Shown here: one piece after another, positions 42,083-51,642 of the stretch
How the letters are laid out: the number at the start of each line of letters is the position of its first letter
Numbering within the stretch: the first letter of the stretch is position 1
NCBI RefSeq assembly: GCF_030159255.1
Contig: NZ_BSCT01000011.1
Span: 62,001-126,000, forward strand
Direction of reading: 5' to 3'
Length of the DNA stretch: 64,000 nt
Source: Bradyrhizobium sp. SSBR45G
GTDB taxonomy: Bacteria; Pseudomonadota; Alphaproteobacteria; Rhizobiales; Xanthobacteraceae
Program-made: the position numbers and the translations under genes
Notes under the pieces: generated by a model
Database searches by the model: none
Told to the model about the DNA's origin: nothing
Seen by the model: only the letters and a program-made list of their open reading frames with translations

Positions 42083-43570
42083 ATGATCACTCGAAAGAAC
42101 GTCTGCGTGATCGGTGCCGGCGTATCCGGCCTCGCCGCCGCCAAGGCATTCACGGCGCGCGGCCACAACGTCACCATCGTCGAACGCAGCGCCGATCTCG
42201 GCGGCGTCTGGGAGCCGGCGCGCTCCTATCCCGACGTGCAGACCCAAAGCCCGAAGGAGCTCTATCGCTACACCGACAAGGCGATGCCCGACAGCTATCC
42301 GGAATGGCCGAAGGGGCCGCAGGTCTACGCCTACCTGGCGGACTACGCGAGAAGCCACGACCTCACGCGGCTGATGCGGCTCAACACCACCGTTCTGTCG
42401 ATGCAGCGGCGCGCGGACGGCAGGCCCGGCTGGACGCTCGATCTCAAGACCGGGGATCTCGCGAGCCGCGAGGAGTTCGATTTCGTGGCCGTGTGCACCG
42501 GACAGTTCAACGAGCCGCAGACGCTCTCTCTTCCAGGCGAGGATCAGTTCAAGGCCGCCGGCGGCGAGATCATGCACTCGTCCAAATACAACGACGCCGG
42601 CATCGCTCGGGGGCGCAACGTCGTCGTGCTCGGCGGCTCGAAATCGGCGACCGACATCGCGGTCAACGCTGTCCGCGCGGGCGCGCGCTCGGTGACGATC
42701 GTGTTTCGCGAGCCGGTGTGGCGCATCCCCTACTTCATCGGCGGCCTGATCAACTTCAAGCACATCCTCTACATCCGCGCCCAGGAGCAGATGTTCGCGA
42801 GCTGGGGGATCGGCCCGCTCTCGCGCCTCGCGCATGTTCTGGCCAAGCCGCTGGTTTGGGCGAACTGGCGCGGCCTCGAAAGCCTGCTCAAGGCGCAGCT
42901 CAAGCTCGCCAAATGCAAAATGGTGCCGAAGGAGCGGATCGAGGACGGCGTCAACTGCTCGGTGCCGATCGCGACGCCCGACTTCTTCCCGATGGTCGCC
43001 GATGGCCGCATCAAGGCGGTGCTCGGCACCTTCGATCACTACGAGCCGAACACGATCGTGGCAAAAGGCGGCGAGCGAATTGCGGCCGATGTCGCGGTGC
43101 TGGCGATCGGCTACAAGCTCGGCGTTCCCTTCCTGTCGGAGGCTGACCGCACCAAGCTGGTGGATCCCGACGGGCAATACCGGCTGTACCGGCTGATCGC
43201 CAGTCCCGACCTGCCCGACATGGGGTTTGTCGGTTTCAACTCCAGCTTCTGCACCGTGCTCTGCGCCGACATGGCCGCGCATTGGCTGGTCCGTTACGCC
43301 GACAAGCAATTGGCGCAGCAGCCGAGCGAGCGCGAGATGCGCGACAACATCGAGATGATGCTCCACTTCAAGCGGGTCGAACGTCCGGCAGCGGGAGTCT
43401 ATGGCGGACTATGCGTCGCCCCCTATCACTTCAAGCATTTTGACGAGCTGCTGGCCGATATCGGCGCAACGCGAACGAAGCGAAACCCGCTGGCCGAGAT
43501 GTTCACACCGCCCGATGCCGACGCCTATGGCGACTTCCTGGCGTCGGCGCCGGCCTATCAGGCCGGCTGA
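42083..43570 (+). CDS. Flavin-containing monooxygenase (NAD(P)/FAD)
   Basis: The 495-residue protein starts with an FAD Rossmann motif VCVIGAGVSGLAAAKAF and has a second nucleotide-binding motif NVVVLGGSKSATDIAVNA for NADPH. The FMO/BVMO region appears as the variant FDFVAVCTGQFNEP followed by HSSKYNDA, closer to flavin-containing monooxygenases than to Baeyer-Villiger enzymes. Such enzymes insert oxygen at N, S or carbonyl carbon. An AGGAGG Shine-Dalgarno lies upstream. It may act with the cupin gene upstream, but no pathway is evident. Confidence 0.92.
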   Translation: MITRKNVCVIGAGVSGLAAAKAFTARGHNVTIVERSADLGGVWEPARSYPDVQTQSPKELYRYTDKAMPDSYPEWPKGPQVYAYLADYARSHDLTRLMRLNTTVLSMQRRADGRPGWTLDLKTGDLASREEFDFVAVCTGQFNEPQTLSLPGEDQFKAAGGEIMHSSKYNDAGIARGRNVVVLGGSKSATDIAVNAVRAGARSVTIVFREPVWRIPYFIGGLINFKHILYIRAQEQMFASWGIGPLSRLAHVLAKPLVWANWRGLESLLKAQLKLAKCKMVPKERIEDGVNCSVPIATPDFFPMVADGRIKAVLGTFDHYEPNTIVAKGGERIAADVAVLAIGYKLGVPFLSEADRTKLVDPDGQYRLYRLIASPDLPDMGFVGFNSSFCTVLCADMAAHWLVRYADKQLAQQPSEREMRDNIEMMLHFKRVERPAAGVYGGLCVAPYHFKHFDELLADIGATRTKRNPLAEMFTPPDADAYGDFLASAPAYQAG

Positions 43571-43768
43571 GCTGCGGGGGCCGCGATTGCGGTTCGCCGC
43601 ATTGCAAACACGGCAGCGCCGCAAGCGAGGCTGCCGGCATCGCGATCGCCAACTCTGCATTGACCCGCATCCGGCTCTCGTGCCGGATGCGTGACTGGGC
43701 CCAGGCTGGCCTTCGCGGCGCGGCCGGGCTATCCAGGCGCTCTCCAGCCGTCTGCCCCGGAGCCTGCC

Positions 43769-44563
43769 ATGACCTTCCCGATCCGCCTCCGTACCCTCGG
43801 CCTCGCCGTCTCGGCCGCCCTTGTCCTGTCCACAGCGGCCCAGGCCGCAGAGATCAACGTGATGATCTCCGGCGGCATGACCGCTGCGTTCAAATCCCTG
43901 GTACCGGAGTTCGAGCGGCGCTCTGGCCACAAGGTCACGATTGCCTACGGCCCCTCGATGGGAACGACGACGAATGCGATTCCGATGCGGCTCGAGCGCG
44001 GCGAGCCGGCCGACGTCCTGATCATGGTCGGCTATGCGCTGAGTGATCTCACCACCAAGGGCAAGGTGATGCCCGACAGCCATGTCGATCTTGCCAATTC
44101 CCCGATCGGCGTCGCCGTGAAATCGGGGACGCCGCATCCCGACATCTCGAACGCCGACGCCGTCAAGCGCATGCTGATCGCCGCCAAGACCATCGCCTAT
44201 TCGGACAGTGCCAGCGGCGTGTATGTCTCGACCGAGATGTTCGACAAGCTCGGCATCAAGGAGGAGATGAAGGGCAAGGCGCGGATGATCCCGGCCACGC
44301 CGGTCGGCGAGATCGTGGCGCAGGGCGAAGCGGAGATCGGCTTCCAGCAGATCAGCGAGCTGAAGCCGGTGCATGGCATCGACATCGTCGGAGCGCTGCC
44401 GGCCGGGCTGCAGAAGATCACCGTGTTCTCCGCCGGCATCGCAACGGCTGCGAAGGAGCCGGAGGCCGGCAAGGCGCTGATCAAGTTCCTAACATCACCG
44501 GATGCGCGCAAGACGATCGTGGAGAGCGGGCTCGAGCCGATCGTGAAGAAGTCGCCGAACTGA
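43769..44563 (+). CDS. ModA-like periplasmic substrate-binding protein (orphan)
   Basis: The 264-residue protein has a signal peptide (LGLAVSAALVLSTAAQA, cleavage near residue 27) and an SBP_bac_11/ModA-type fold (INVMISGGMTAAFKSLVPEF, GEPADVLIMVGYALSDL, DSASGVYVSTEMFDKLGI, GEIVAQGEAEIGFQQISEL). ModA proteins bind molybdate or tungstate, but this group is often only ModA-like and may bind other ligands. No permease or ATPase gene follows. A terminator-type hairpin separates it from the convergent amino-acid-type binding protein gene. Confidence 0.9.
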   Translation: MTFPIRLRTLGLAVSAALVLSTAAQAAEINVMISGGMTAAFKSLVPEFERRSGHKVTIAYGPSMGTTTNAIPMRLERGEPADVLIMVGYALSDLTTKGKVMPDSHVDLANSPIGVAVKSGTPHPDISNADAVKRMLIAAKTIAYSDSASGVYVSTEMFDKLGIKEEMKGKARMIPATPVGEIVAQGEAEIGFQQISELKPVHGIDIVGALPAGLQKITVFSAGIATAAKEPEAGKALIKFLTSPDARKTIVESGLEPIVKKSPN

Positions 44564-44592
44564 TCCGATCGGATCGAAACCAAAACGACGAT

Positions 44593-44620
44593 CTCTCCCC
44601 GGCTCTCGGCCTGGGGAGAG
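44593..44620. terminator. Hairpin between convergent genes
   Basis: The stem CTCTCCCC/GGGGAGAG has a 12-nt loop and is located between the ModA-like and the SBP_bac_3 genes. The T-run is poor, so bidirectional termination is probable rather than certain. Confidence 0.5.
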
Positions 44621-44655
44621 TGCCATGAACGCCGTTGCCGGCCAGGCGGAAGCGC

Positions 44656-45453
44656 TCACTGGGTGAACAACGTCGACTCGCTCAGATTATTGGCGCCATA
44701 GGCCTTCTTGAGGAGGCCGTTCGTCTTCGCCTCGGTCATGAACTTGGTGACGAAGGCCAGCGCCTGCGGGCGCTTCTGCGGCACCGCCACCGCCGTGTCG
44801 GTCTTCTTGAAGGTCTCGCTCAGCACCTTGGTGCCGGGGATCTGCTTGGCCAGCAGGGTCAATTGATCACGCGCGAGCGCCAGCGCATCGATCTCGCCCG
44901 CGCTCAAGAGCGCATAGACTTCCTCATAGGATTTGAAGCCGGTAACGGTCGCCTTCTTGAGGTAGGCCTTTGCGCCCCGCAGCACGGTCGTGTCGTTGAT
45001 GGCCGCGATCTCGTGTCCGGCCTGGTCGAGTGATGCGATGTTGGCGACGTCGAGACCGGCGCGGATGATGAACGTCGTTTCGACCGAGTCGTACACGGGA
45101 CCGAACGAGACCTTGGTCTCGCGATCGGCGTCCTTCGGCATGAACGCCACATCCCAGGTGCCCTTGCCGGCCTCATCCGTGATCGCGTTGGAGTTCGGAT
45201 GTTCGACGAACTCGACGGGGACACCGACCTGGGCGGCCATGGCTTTGCCGAGCTCAACAGGAACGCCCGAGAACCCGCTGTCGGACTTGACGCACCAGAA
45301 CGCACCACCGGCCGGGCCAACCGCAATGGCGACCCGGAGCTTGCCCGTTGGCGCGATTTCTTCCTTCAAGCCGGCCGCGGATGCAGTGTTGCCGACAACC
45401 GTGACTACCGCAGCTGCCAGGGCTGCACCACGCAGCCAGCGCCAGAACGCCAT
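44656..45453 (-). CDS. Amino-acid-type ABC substrate-binding protein, paralogue 1
   Basis: The 265-residue protein has a signal peptide (LRGAALAAAVVTVVGNTASA) and an SBP_bac_3 fold: GKLRVAIAVGPAGGAFWCVKSD, FSGVPVELGKAMAAQVG, GTWDVAFMPKDADRE, FGPVYDSVETTFIIRAG and a helical end. It is a close paralogue of the gene at 51643-52440. Such proteins deliver polar amino acids or similar ligands to ABC importers; none is encoded here. A GGGAGAGG Shine-Dalgarno precedes the start. Confidence 0.92.
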   Translation of the reverse strand: MAFWRWLRGAALAAAVVTVVGNTASAAGLKEEIAPTGKLRVAIAVGPAGGAFWCVKSDSGFSGVPVELGKAMAAQVGVPVEFVEHPNSNAITDEAGKGTWDVAFMPKDADRETKVSFGPVYDSVETTFIIRAGLDVANIASLDQAGHEIAAINDTTVLRGAKAYLKKATVTGFKSYEEVYALLSAGEIDALALARDQLTLLAKQIPGTKVLSETFKKTDTAVAVPQKRPQALAFVTKFMTEAKTNGLLKKAYGANNLSESTLFTQ

Positions 45454-45618
45454 GGCCCTCTCCCATCAAATTGCAAGTTGGATACAAATCGCACCTTGCC
45501 GGGAGCACCGTTAAATACAGCTTACCTTGCCTGCGCAAAGCGGAATGCGACGCGCAAAACTTACGCGTCGCAATTACCATTTCGAATAACTCGATACCGA
45601 AAACCGATTAAGCTCGCC

Positions 45619-45858
45619 TTAAACGCAGCGCCGGACCCAGACACCATTGACCAGAACGGTCCGGCACGCCGCGGTCGCGGCAGCCACCGGCGGCCTGCGC
45701 ACGACGACGGCGCCGGCCGCGCCGGCACAGCCGGCGCGGACGACACCGCGCGCGCAGACCACGGCGTTGGCGTCGGATACCGCGATGAACGGCATCAGAG
45801 CGAGGCCGAACAGCCCGCACAAGGTCGAGATAATCATACGTGAGAAAATGCTGCGCAT
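45619..45858 (-). CDS. Small secreted Cys-containing protein
   Basis: The 79-residue protein has a signal peptide (IISTLCGLFGLALMPFIAVSDANA) and a short mature part of about 45 residues with four Cys: VVCARGVVRAGCAGAAGAVVVRRP, then ACRTVLVNGVWVRRCV. The Cys pairs suggest two disulfides in the periplasm. The GAVVVRRP and NGVWVRRC patterns recur in small hypothetical proteins of Bradyrhizobium as I know the group. A GGGAG Shine-Dalgarno supports the start. The function is unknown. Confidence 0.82.
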   Translation of the reverse strand: MRSIFSRMIISTLCGLFGLALMPFIAVSDANAVVCARGVVRAGCAGAAGAVVVRRPPVAAATAACRTVLVNGVWVRRCV

Positions 45859-46003
45859 ATCGAACTCCCGATGGTGATCATTGATTAGTGAAATATCCAC
45901 CCTGTCTGAAATTTGCCGCGGTCCCCGCGGCCTGACAACTGTGACAATTTGGGTGGATCGAAAGTTGAGCGCCGACGTGAAGCGATCGATGAGGGCCGCG
46001 TCA

Positions 46004-46921
46004 CTAGTTCGCGGCAAACGAGGCGAGCATGCTCTTGCAGGCCGTGGACAGTGAGCCGGCATTGGCGGCGAGGCATTGCGCAACCCGGCCGCCGCCCGGC
46101 TCGACGCTGCTGCAGAACGCACGCGCATCGGGCCCGCAGGCGGCCCTGACGATGCGCAACTCCTCCAGGGGCCGCAGCGGACGCAGCACCATGGCGGGAG
46201 CGGCCGGAGGACTCGCGGCCGCTGTCGCCGGCACGGCAGCCGTCGTTGCGGGGGTCGATGGCGCGGCGGCCACAGCCGCGCCGTCACCGCTCGCAGCCGC
46301 GATCGCCTTGGCGCAGGATGCAGACACCTTCGTCTTGTTCTGCTCCAGGCATTGCAGCGCCGCCGCGCCGCCCGGCGGCACACTGCTGCACACCTTGCGA
46401 TAGTCGGAGCCGCACGCGCTCCGGATCGCGGCCACCTCCGCTTCGCTCGGCTTGGCGGCCGGCTTTGCCGCGGACGATGCCGGCGGCTTCACCGGCTCAG
46501 TCTTGGCGGCGGCCTGCGGCGGCGCAGCAGGCGCCACCGGCTGCGCTGCAGCCTTCGGCGCCTCGACGGCGGGCTTGGGGGCCTCGGCGGCTGCCGGCGG
46601 AGCGGGCGCTGCCGGCGGCTTGGCGGCGACCGCCGGCGCGGAAGCCGGCTTGGTCTCAGCCGCGGGCTTTGGGTCCGCCGCAGGCTCGAGCGCCCTCACC
46701 GCCGTCTGACAGGACGACGAGAGGCTCGCCATGTTCTTCTGCAGGCACTGGAACGCCGGTGCACCGCCCGGTGGGACGCTCGAACATTTCGACATGTAGT
46801 CCGACCGGCAGGCCGACTTGATCGCATTGCGCTGCGCATCGGTCTGCGCCGGCGCCTGCGTTGCGGCGAAGCCGGTCCCGGCAGCCACGAGCAAAAGAGT
46901 GCGTAGGTAGCGATTGATCAT
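46004..46921 (-). CDS. Secreted protein with three four-cysteine repeats (GLG1-like)
   Basis: The 305-residue protein has a signal peptide (LLLVAAGTGFAATQAPAQ) and three copies of a roughly 42-residue unit with four Cys in the order C-x(7)-C-x(12)-C-x(11)-C, around residues 34-76, 167-209 and 258-300. Each contains CSSV-PGG and ends in a Cys before an Ala/Met-rich helix. The pattern resembles the cysteine-rich GLG1 repeat known from eukaryotic Golgi and some bacterial proteins. The units are joined by long Ala/Pro-rich linkers. It is probably periplasmic and disulfide-bonded; the function is unknown. A TGAGGAT sequence precedes the start. Confidence 0.85.
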   Translation of the reverse strand: MINRYLRTLLLVAAGTGFAATQAPAQTDAQRNAIKSACRSDYMSKCSSVPPGGAPAFQCLQKNMASLSSSCQTAVRALEPAADPKPAAETKPASAPAVAAKPPAAPAPPAAAEAPKPAVEAPKAAAQPVAPAAPPQAAAKTEPVKPPASSAAKPAAKPSEAEVAAIRSACGSDYRKVCSSVPPGGAAALQCLEQNKTKVSASCAKAIAAASGDGAAVAAAPSTPATTAAVPATAAASPPAAPAMVLRPLRPLEELRIVRAACGPDARAFCSSVEPGGGRVAQCLAANAGSLSTACKSMLASFAAN

Positions 46922-47264
46922 GGTCGATCCTCAATGATGTTGAATCTCAATCTGTTGTCGCCACGCAGCAAGCCGCGGCGACCGACAAGGGCTTGTCAGT
47001 ATAAGCGCGAACGATTCAGCGCTCCTGGTCGAGCAAAGCTCATCCAGCAGCGCCTGCGCAGAAATGTCGCGCAGGCTGCGACGCCGGCCCTCGCCTGGCA
47101 AGTGGGAATTTTTGGGTGCATCTGCGTAAACCGCAGATTTCTTCATGCCGAACCGGCGCATTCGTGTTCCTCCGCCGCACGATTGTTGTTATTGAGATGC
47201 CGTCGTTTTTGTTTGTTGTTCGCTACTGTCATTGTCCCGGTAGTCATTGCATACGGAAAGCGGA
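46922..47264. other. Intergenic region between divergent genes
   Basis: This 343-bp region separates the Cys-repeat gene from the RND fusion-protein gene. It has an AT-rich patch (47190-47225) that may hold a promoter. A 76-codon frame on the minus strand (46931-47161) lacks a ribosome binding site and family-like composition. No operator was recognised. Confidence 0.45.
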
Positions 47265-48482
47265 ATGGTGCCGACCTGCTCACCCCGACAGCCGCGCTCG
47301 GGATCCTTGCCGTCGACGTCGTGCTCTGCCCCCTCACGGCGGCACGGATCCGCAGCAATACTCGCCGGGACCACGGCTGTTCTGCTCGCGAGCTGCGAAC
47401 AGAACAGCTACCAGCCACCGCCTCCACCGAAGGTCGAGGTCGTCCAGCCGCTGCAGCGCGCGGTGACGCGCTATCTGGAAGCCACCGGCAATACCGCGCC
47501 GGTGAAGAGCGTCGATCTCGTGGCGCGTGTGCAGGGCTTCCTGCAGTCGATCGACTACAAGGACGGTGACACGGTCAAGGAAGGCGCGACCCTGTTCACA
47601 ATCGAGCCCGAGACCTATCGGCTGAAGCTCGAGCAGGCGCAGGCCGCCGAGACCGGCGCTCAGGCCTCGTTGAAGCAGGCCGAGGCCGACTACAAGCGGC
47701 AGTCCGACCTGGTCGCGCGCCAGGCCGCCTCGCAGGTCGCGCTCGACAATGCGGGCACGACCCGCGACAACGCCCAGGCCAATCTGCAGCAGGCGCAGGT
47801 CAACACCAGGATCGCCAAGGTCAACTACGGCTACACCAAAGTCACGGCGCCGTTCGACGGCGTGGTCAGCGCCCACCAGGTCTCGGTCGGCGAACTCGTC
47901 GGCGTGGCGTCGCCGACCCAGCTCGCGATGATCGTGGCGCTCGATCCGGTCTACGTCAATTTCACCGTCAACGAGCAGGACGTGCTGCGCATCCGCGCCG
48001 AGGCGCGGCGGCGCGGCATGACGTCGTCCGACCTCAAGCAGTTTCCGATCGAGATCGGACTGCAGACCGAGGAGGGCTATCCGCATCAGGGCAAGCTCGA
48101 CTACGCCGCGCCGACCGTCAACGCGTCGACTGGCACGCTCGCCGTACGCGGGCTCGTGCCGAACAGTGATCATATGCTGCTGCCCGGCTATTTCGCGCGC
48201 ATCCGCATACCCGTTGACCGCACGGAAGCCGCACTGCTGTTGCCGGACACCGCGCTCGGCAGCGACCAGAGCGGGCGCTACGTGCTGGTTGTCGGCGGCG
48301 ACAATTTGGTCGAGCAGCGCAAGGTCAAGGTCGGGCCGATCGACGGTGGCCTGCGCGTGATCGACGGCGGCCTGAAAGCGGATGATCGTGTCGTCGTGGC
48401 GGGCCTGCTGCGCGCCATCCCCGGGCAGAAGGTCGATCCGCAGCTCAAGACGATCGAGCCGCCAGCGTCCGCCAGCAAATAG
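47265..48482 (+). CDS. RND efflux periplasmic adaptor (membrane fusion protein), lipoprotein
   Basis: The protein of about 405 residues has a lipobox LLASC ending a hydrophobic segment (AAILAGTTAVLLASC, Cys about residue 44 from this ATG). The HlyD/AcrA domains follow: a barrel-sandwich hybrid (VDLVARVQGFLQSIDYKDGD ... APFDGVVSAHQVSVGELV), a helical hairpin between them (about 105-165), and beta-barrel/MP domains to the end. The N-terminus is unsettled: a TTG at 47247 or 47307 could also start translation. It connects the RND pump, 6 bp downstream, to an outer-membrane channel that is not encoded here. Confidence 0.92.
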   Translation: MVPTCSPRQPRSGSLPSTSCSAPSRRHGSAAILAGTTAVLLASCEQNSYQPPPPPKVEVVQPLQRAVTRYLEATGNTAPVKSVDLVARVQGFLQSIDYKDGDTVKEGATLFTIEPETYRLKLEQAQAAETGAQASLKQAEADYKRQSDLVARQAASQVALDNAGTTRDNAQANLQQAQVNTRIAKVNYGYTKVTAPFDGVVSAHQVSVGELVGVASPTQLAMIVALDPVYVNFTVNEQDVLRIRAEARRRGMTSSDLKQFPIEIGLQTEEGYPHQGKLDYAAPTVNASTGTLAVRGLVPNSDHMLLPGYFARIRIPVDRTEAALLLPDTALGSDQSGRYVLVVGGDNLVEQRKVKVGPIDGGLRVIDGGLKADDRVVVAGLLRAIPGQKVDPQLKTIEPPASASK

Positions 48483-48488
48483 GAGCGG

Positions 48489-51400
48489 ATGATGATTTCC
48501 AAATTCTTCATCGAGCGGCCCGTCCTCTCCAACGTCATCGCGATCCTGATGATGCTGATCGGTGCGGTCGCGCTGGTCAATCTCGCCATCGCGCAATATC
48601 CCGACGTGGTGCCGCCGACCGTCCAGGTGACCACGCGCTATCCCGGCGCCAGCGCCAAGACGGTCATCGACACCGTCGCGCTGCCGATCGAGCAGCAGGT
48701 CAACGGCGTCGAGGGCATGCTGTACATGCAGTCCTACAGCGGCGCCGACGGCAGCTATTCGCTGACGGTGACGTTCAAGATCGGTACCGATCTGAACTTC
48801 GCGCAGGTGCTGGTGCAGAACCGCGTCTCCAGCGCGCTGGCCCAGCTGCCGCAGGCGGTGCAGAACCAGGGCGTCACGGTGCAGAAGCGCTCGACATCGA
48901 TCCTGCTGTTCGTGACCCTGACCTCGCCCGACGCCAAATATGACAGCCTGTATCTCAGCAATTTCGCGACGATCAACCTGAAGGATGAGTTGGCGCGGCT
49001 GCCGGGCGTCGGCAACGTCACTGTGTTCGGCGCCGGTCAATATTCGATGCGGATCTGGCTTGATCCGAGCAAGCTGCAGGTGCGCAATCTGGTGCCGCAG
49101 GACGTCATCCAGGCGATCCAGCAACAGAGCCAGCAGGTCGCCGCCGGACAGATCGGCGCGCCACCGACGCCAGCGGGCCAGGCGTTTCAATACACCTTGA
49201 ACGTCGCCGGCCGGCTCGACGACACCAGGCAATTCGAGGACATCATCGTCAAGACCGGCAGCAATGGCGAAGTCACCCGCGTCCGCGACGTCGGCTCGGT
49301 CGAGCTCGGCGCGCAGACCTATGGCCAAATGTTCTCGCTGAACGGCCAGCCCGCCGTCGGCATCGGCGTGTTCCAGTCGCCAGGCGCGAACGCGCTGGAG
49401 GTCGAGCAGGCCGTCGAGAAGAAGATGGCGCAGCTGGCCAAGAGCTTTCCGCAGGGCATCCAATACGACACGCCGTTCGACACCACCAAGTTCGTCAACG
49501 CCTCGATCCACGAGGTCTACAAGACCCTGATCGAGGCCGGCGTGCTGGTGCTGGTCGTGATCCTGATCTTCCTGCAGGACTGGCGCGCGATGCTGGTGCC
49601 GACCACGACGGTGCCGGTGACGATCATCGGCGCCTTCGCGGCGATGGCGGCGCTCGGCTTCACCATCAACCTGTCGACCCTGTTCGCGATCGTGCTGGCG
49701 ATCGGCATCGTGGTCGACGACGCCATCGTGGTGGTCGAGGGCGCCGCGCACAACATCGAGCGCGGCATGACCGGCCATGACGCGGCGATCCGCGCCATGG
49801 ACCAGCTGTTCGCACCGATCGTCGGCATCACCCTGGTGCTGATCGCCGTGTTCCTGCCCGCCGCCTTCCTGCCCGGGCTCACGGGACGCATCTACGCCCA
49901 GTTCGCGCTGGTCATCGCCGCGACCGCCCTGCTCTCGGCGGTCAACGCAGCGACCTTGAAGCCGACCCAATGCGCATTGTGGCTGCGGCCGCCGGTGCCA
50001 CTAGAGCAACGGAACGTCATCTACCGCATCTTCAACAATCTCTACGCACGGCTGGAGCGGCGCTACGCCGCGCTGATCGGCCGGCTCGTCCGGCACAGCA
50101 CCGCCTCGGTGATGGTCGCGCTTGTCCTGATTGCGGTCGGCGGCTACGGACTGTCGCGGGTGCCGACCGGCTTCCTGCCGATCGAGGATCAGGGCTACCT
50201 GATCGCGGCCGTGCAACTGCCCGACGGCGCCGCGCTCGAACGCACCCAGAAGGCGCTCGACAAGGTCGGCGACATCGCCAAGGCCACGCGAGGCGTTGCC
50301 CAGGTCATCACCATCGCCGGCATCTCCGCACTCGACAACAGCGCCAGCCTCGCCAATGCCGGCGTCGCCTACATCATCCTCAAGGACTGGGACTCCCGCG
50401 GCAAAGGCGAGGATCTGCGCTCGCTGGTCTACGGGCTCAACGACAAGATGGCGGCCGTCATGGAGGCGCGCACATTGGTGCTGCCGCCGCCGCCGATCCA
50501 GGGCATCGGCAATGCCGCGGGCTTTGCGATGCAGATCGAGCTGCGCGACGGCAACAGCGACTACGCCAAGCTGCAGGCGATGACATCGGCGGTCGTGGCC
50601 GGCGCGCAGAGCCAGAGCGCGCTGCAGCGGGTGTCGTCGCCGTTCCGGGCGATGGTGCCGCAATTCGACGTCGAGATCGACCGCGTCAAGACGCAGACCT
50701 TGCACGTCACGACCGACCAGGTGTTCGCGGCGCTGTCGTCCTACCTCGGCGCCTCCTACGTCAACCAGTTCAACAAGTTCGGCCGCGTGTTCCAGGTCTA
50801 TGTCCAGGCCGATGCGAGTGCCCGGCTGACCGCGCGGCAGATCGAGAGCCTGATGGTGCGCAACCAGAGCGGCGACATGATCCCGCTCGGCACGGTCGCG
50901 ACGGTCAAGCCCTCGGTCGGGCCGTCGCTGATCAGTCTCTACAACCTCTACCCCTCCGCCACGATCGTCGGCCTGCCGGCGCAGGGCTATTCCTCCGGCC
51001 AGTCGCTGAAGCTGATGGAGGAGATCGCGCAAGCGACCTTGCCGCCCGGCGCGGGCTACGAATGGACGGCGATGTCGTATCAGGAGAAGGTGGTCTCCAA
51101 TCAGATCTATCTCACTTTCGGTCTTGCGCTACTGCTCGTCTACCTCGTGCTCGCCGGCCAGTATGAGAGCTGGTACGCGCCGATCTCGGTCATCCTCGCC
51201 GTTCCCTTGTCGTTGCTCGGGCCGATGGCTGTGCTCACCGCGCTCAAGATCGACAACAATCTGTATGTCCAGATCGGGCTGATCCTCCTCATCGCGCTAT
51301 CTGCCAAGAACGCGATCCTGATCGTCGAGGTCGGGCTCGAGCTGCATGGCCGCGACGGCAGGCCGCTGCTCGAATCCGCGATCGAAGCGGCGCGGTCGCG

Positions 51401-51641
51401 GTTCCGGCCGATCCTGATGACGTCGTTCGCCTTCATCCTCGGCGTCGTGCCGCTGGTGCTGGCGACCGGCGCTGGCGCCAGCGCGCGCAAGTCGATCGGC
51501 ATCACCGTGTTCTCCGGCATGCTGGCCTCGACCTGCCTCGCCGTGCTGTTCGTGCCGGCGTTCTTCGTCGTCGTGCAGCGGTTCGAGAATTGGCGCGCGG
51601 CACGCAAAGGCAAGGCGATCGTTGCCCAGCCAGCCGAATGA
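48489..51641 (+). CDS. RND efflux transporter (HAE-1, AcrB/MexB-like)
   Basis: The 1050-residue protein has the AcrB layout: TM1 (FFIERPVLSNVIAILMMLIG), porter subdomains, TM2-6 with the proton-relay Asp pair in AIGIVVDDAIVVVEG, a second porter half, and TM7-12. Full length and all motifs (FIERPVLSNV, TTVPVTIIGAF, LSAKNAILIVEVGLE, GVVPLVLATGAGA) are intact. It exports hydrophobic drugs by proton antiport as a trimer with the upstream fusion protein; an outer-membrane factor from elsewhere must complete it. Start ATG at 48489 follows GGAG. No regulator gene of the TetR type is adjacent. Confidence 0.95.
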   Translation: MMISKFFIERPVLSNVIAILMMLIGAVALVNLAIAQYPDVVPPTVQVTTRYPGASAKTVIDTVALPIEQQVNGVEGMLYMQSYSGADGSYSLTVTFKIGTDLNFAQVLVQNRVSSALAQLPQAVQNQGVTVQKRSTSILLFVTLTSPDAKYDSLYLSNFATINLKDELARLPGVGNVTVFGAGQYSMRIWLDPSKLQVRNLVPQDVIQAIQQQSQQVAAGQIGAPPTPAGQAFQYTLNVAGRLDDTRQFEDIIVKTGSNGEVTRVRDVGSVELGAQTYGQMFSLNGQPAVGIGVFQSPGANALEVEQAVEKKMAQLAKSFPQGIQYDTPFDTTKFVNASIHEVYKTLIEAGVLVLVVILIFLQDWRAMLVPTTTVPVTIIGAFAAMAALGFTINLSTLFAIVLAIGIVVDDAIVVVEGAAHNIERGMTGHDAAIRAMDQLFAPIVGITLVLIAVFLPAAFLPGLTGRIYAQFALVIAATALLSAVNAATLKPTQCALWLRPPVPLEQRNVIYRIFNNLYARLERRYAALIGRLVRHSTASVMVALVLIAVGGYGLSRVPTGFLPIEDQGYLIAAVQLPDGAALERTQKALDKVGDIAKATRGVAQVITIAGISALDNSASLANAGVAYIILKDWDSRGKGEDLRSLVYGLNDKMAAVMEARTLVLPPPPIQGIGNAAGFAMQIELRDGNSDYAKLQAMTSAVVAGAQSQSALQRVSSPFRAMVPQFDVEIDRVKTQTLHVTTDQVFAALSSYLGASYVNQFNKFGRVFQVYVQADASARLTARQIESLMVRNQSGDMIPLGTVATVKPSVGPSLISLYNLYPSATIVGLPAQGYSSGQSLKLMEEIAQATLPPGAGYEWTAMSYQEKVVSNQIYLTFGLALLLVYLVLAGQYESWYAPISVILAVPLSLLGPMAVLTALKIDNNLYVQIGLILLIALSAKNAILIVEVGLELHGRDGRPLLESAIEAARSRFRPILMTSFAFILGVVPLVLATGAGASARKSIGITVFSGMLASTCLAVLFVPAFFVVVQRFENWRAARKGKAIVAQPAE

Positions 51642-51642
51642 T

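Noticed and set aside
46931..47161. 76-codon minus-strand frame between the Cys-repeat gene and the RND adaptor
   Set aside because: No ribosome binding site, no recognisable pattern, and it occupies the likely divergent promoter region.
47334..49970. Open minus-strand frame of about 880 codons across the RND genes
   Set aside because: It is a shadow of two clear RND genes: Arg/Asp/His/Gly-rich with no recognisable domain.
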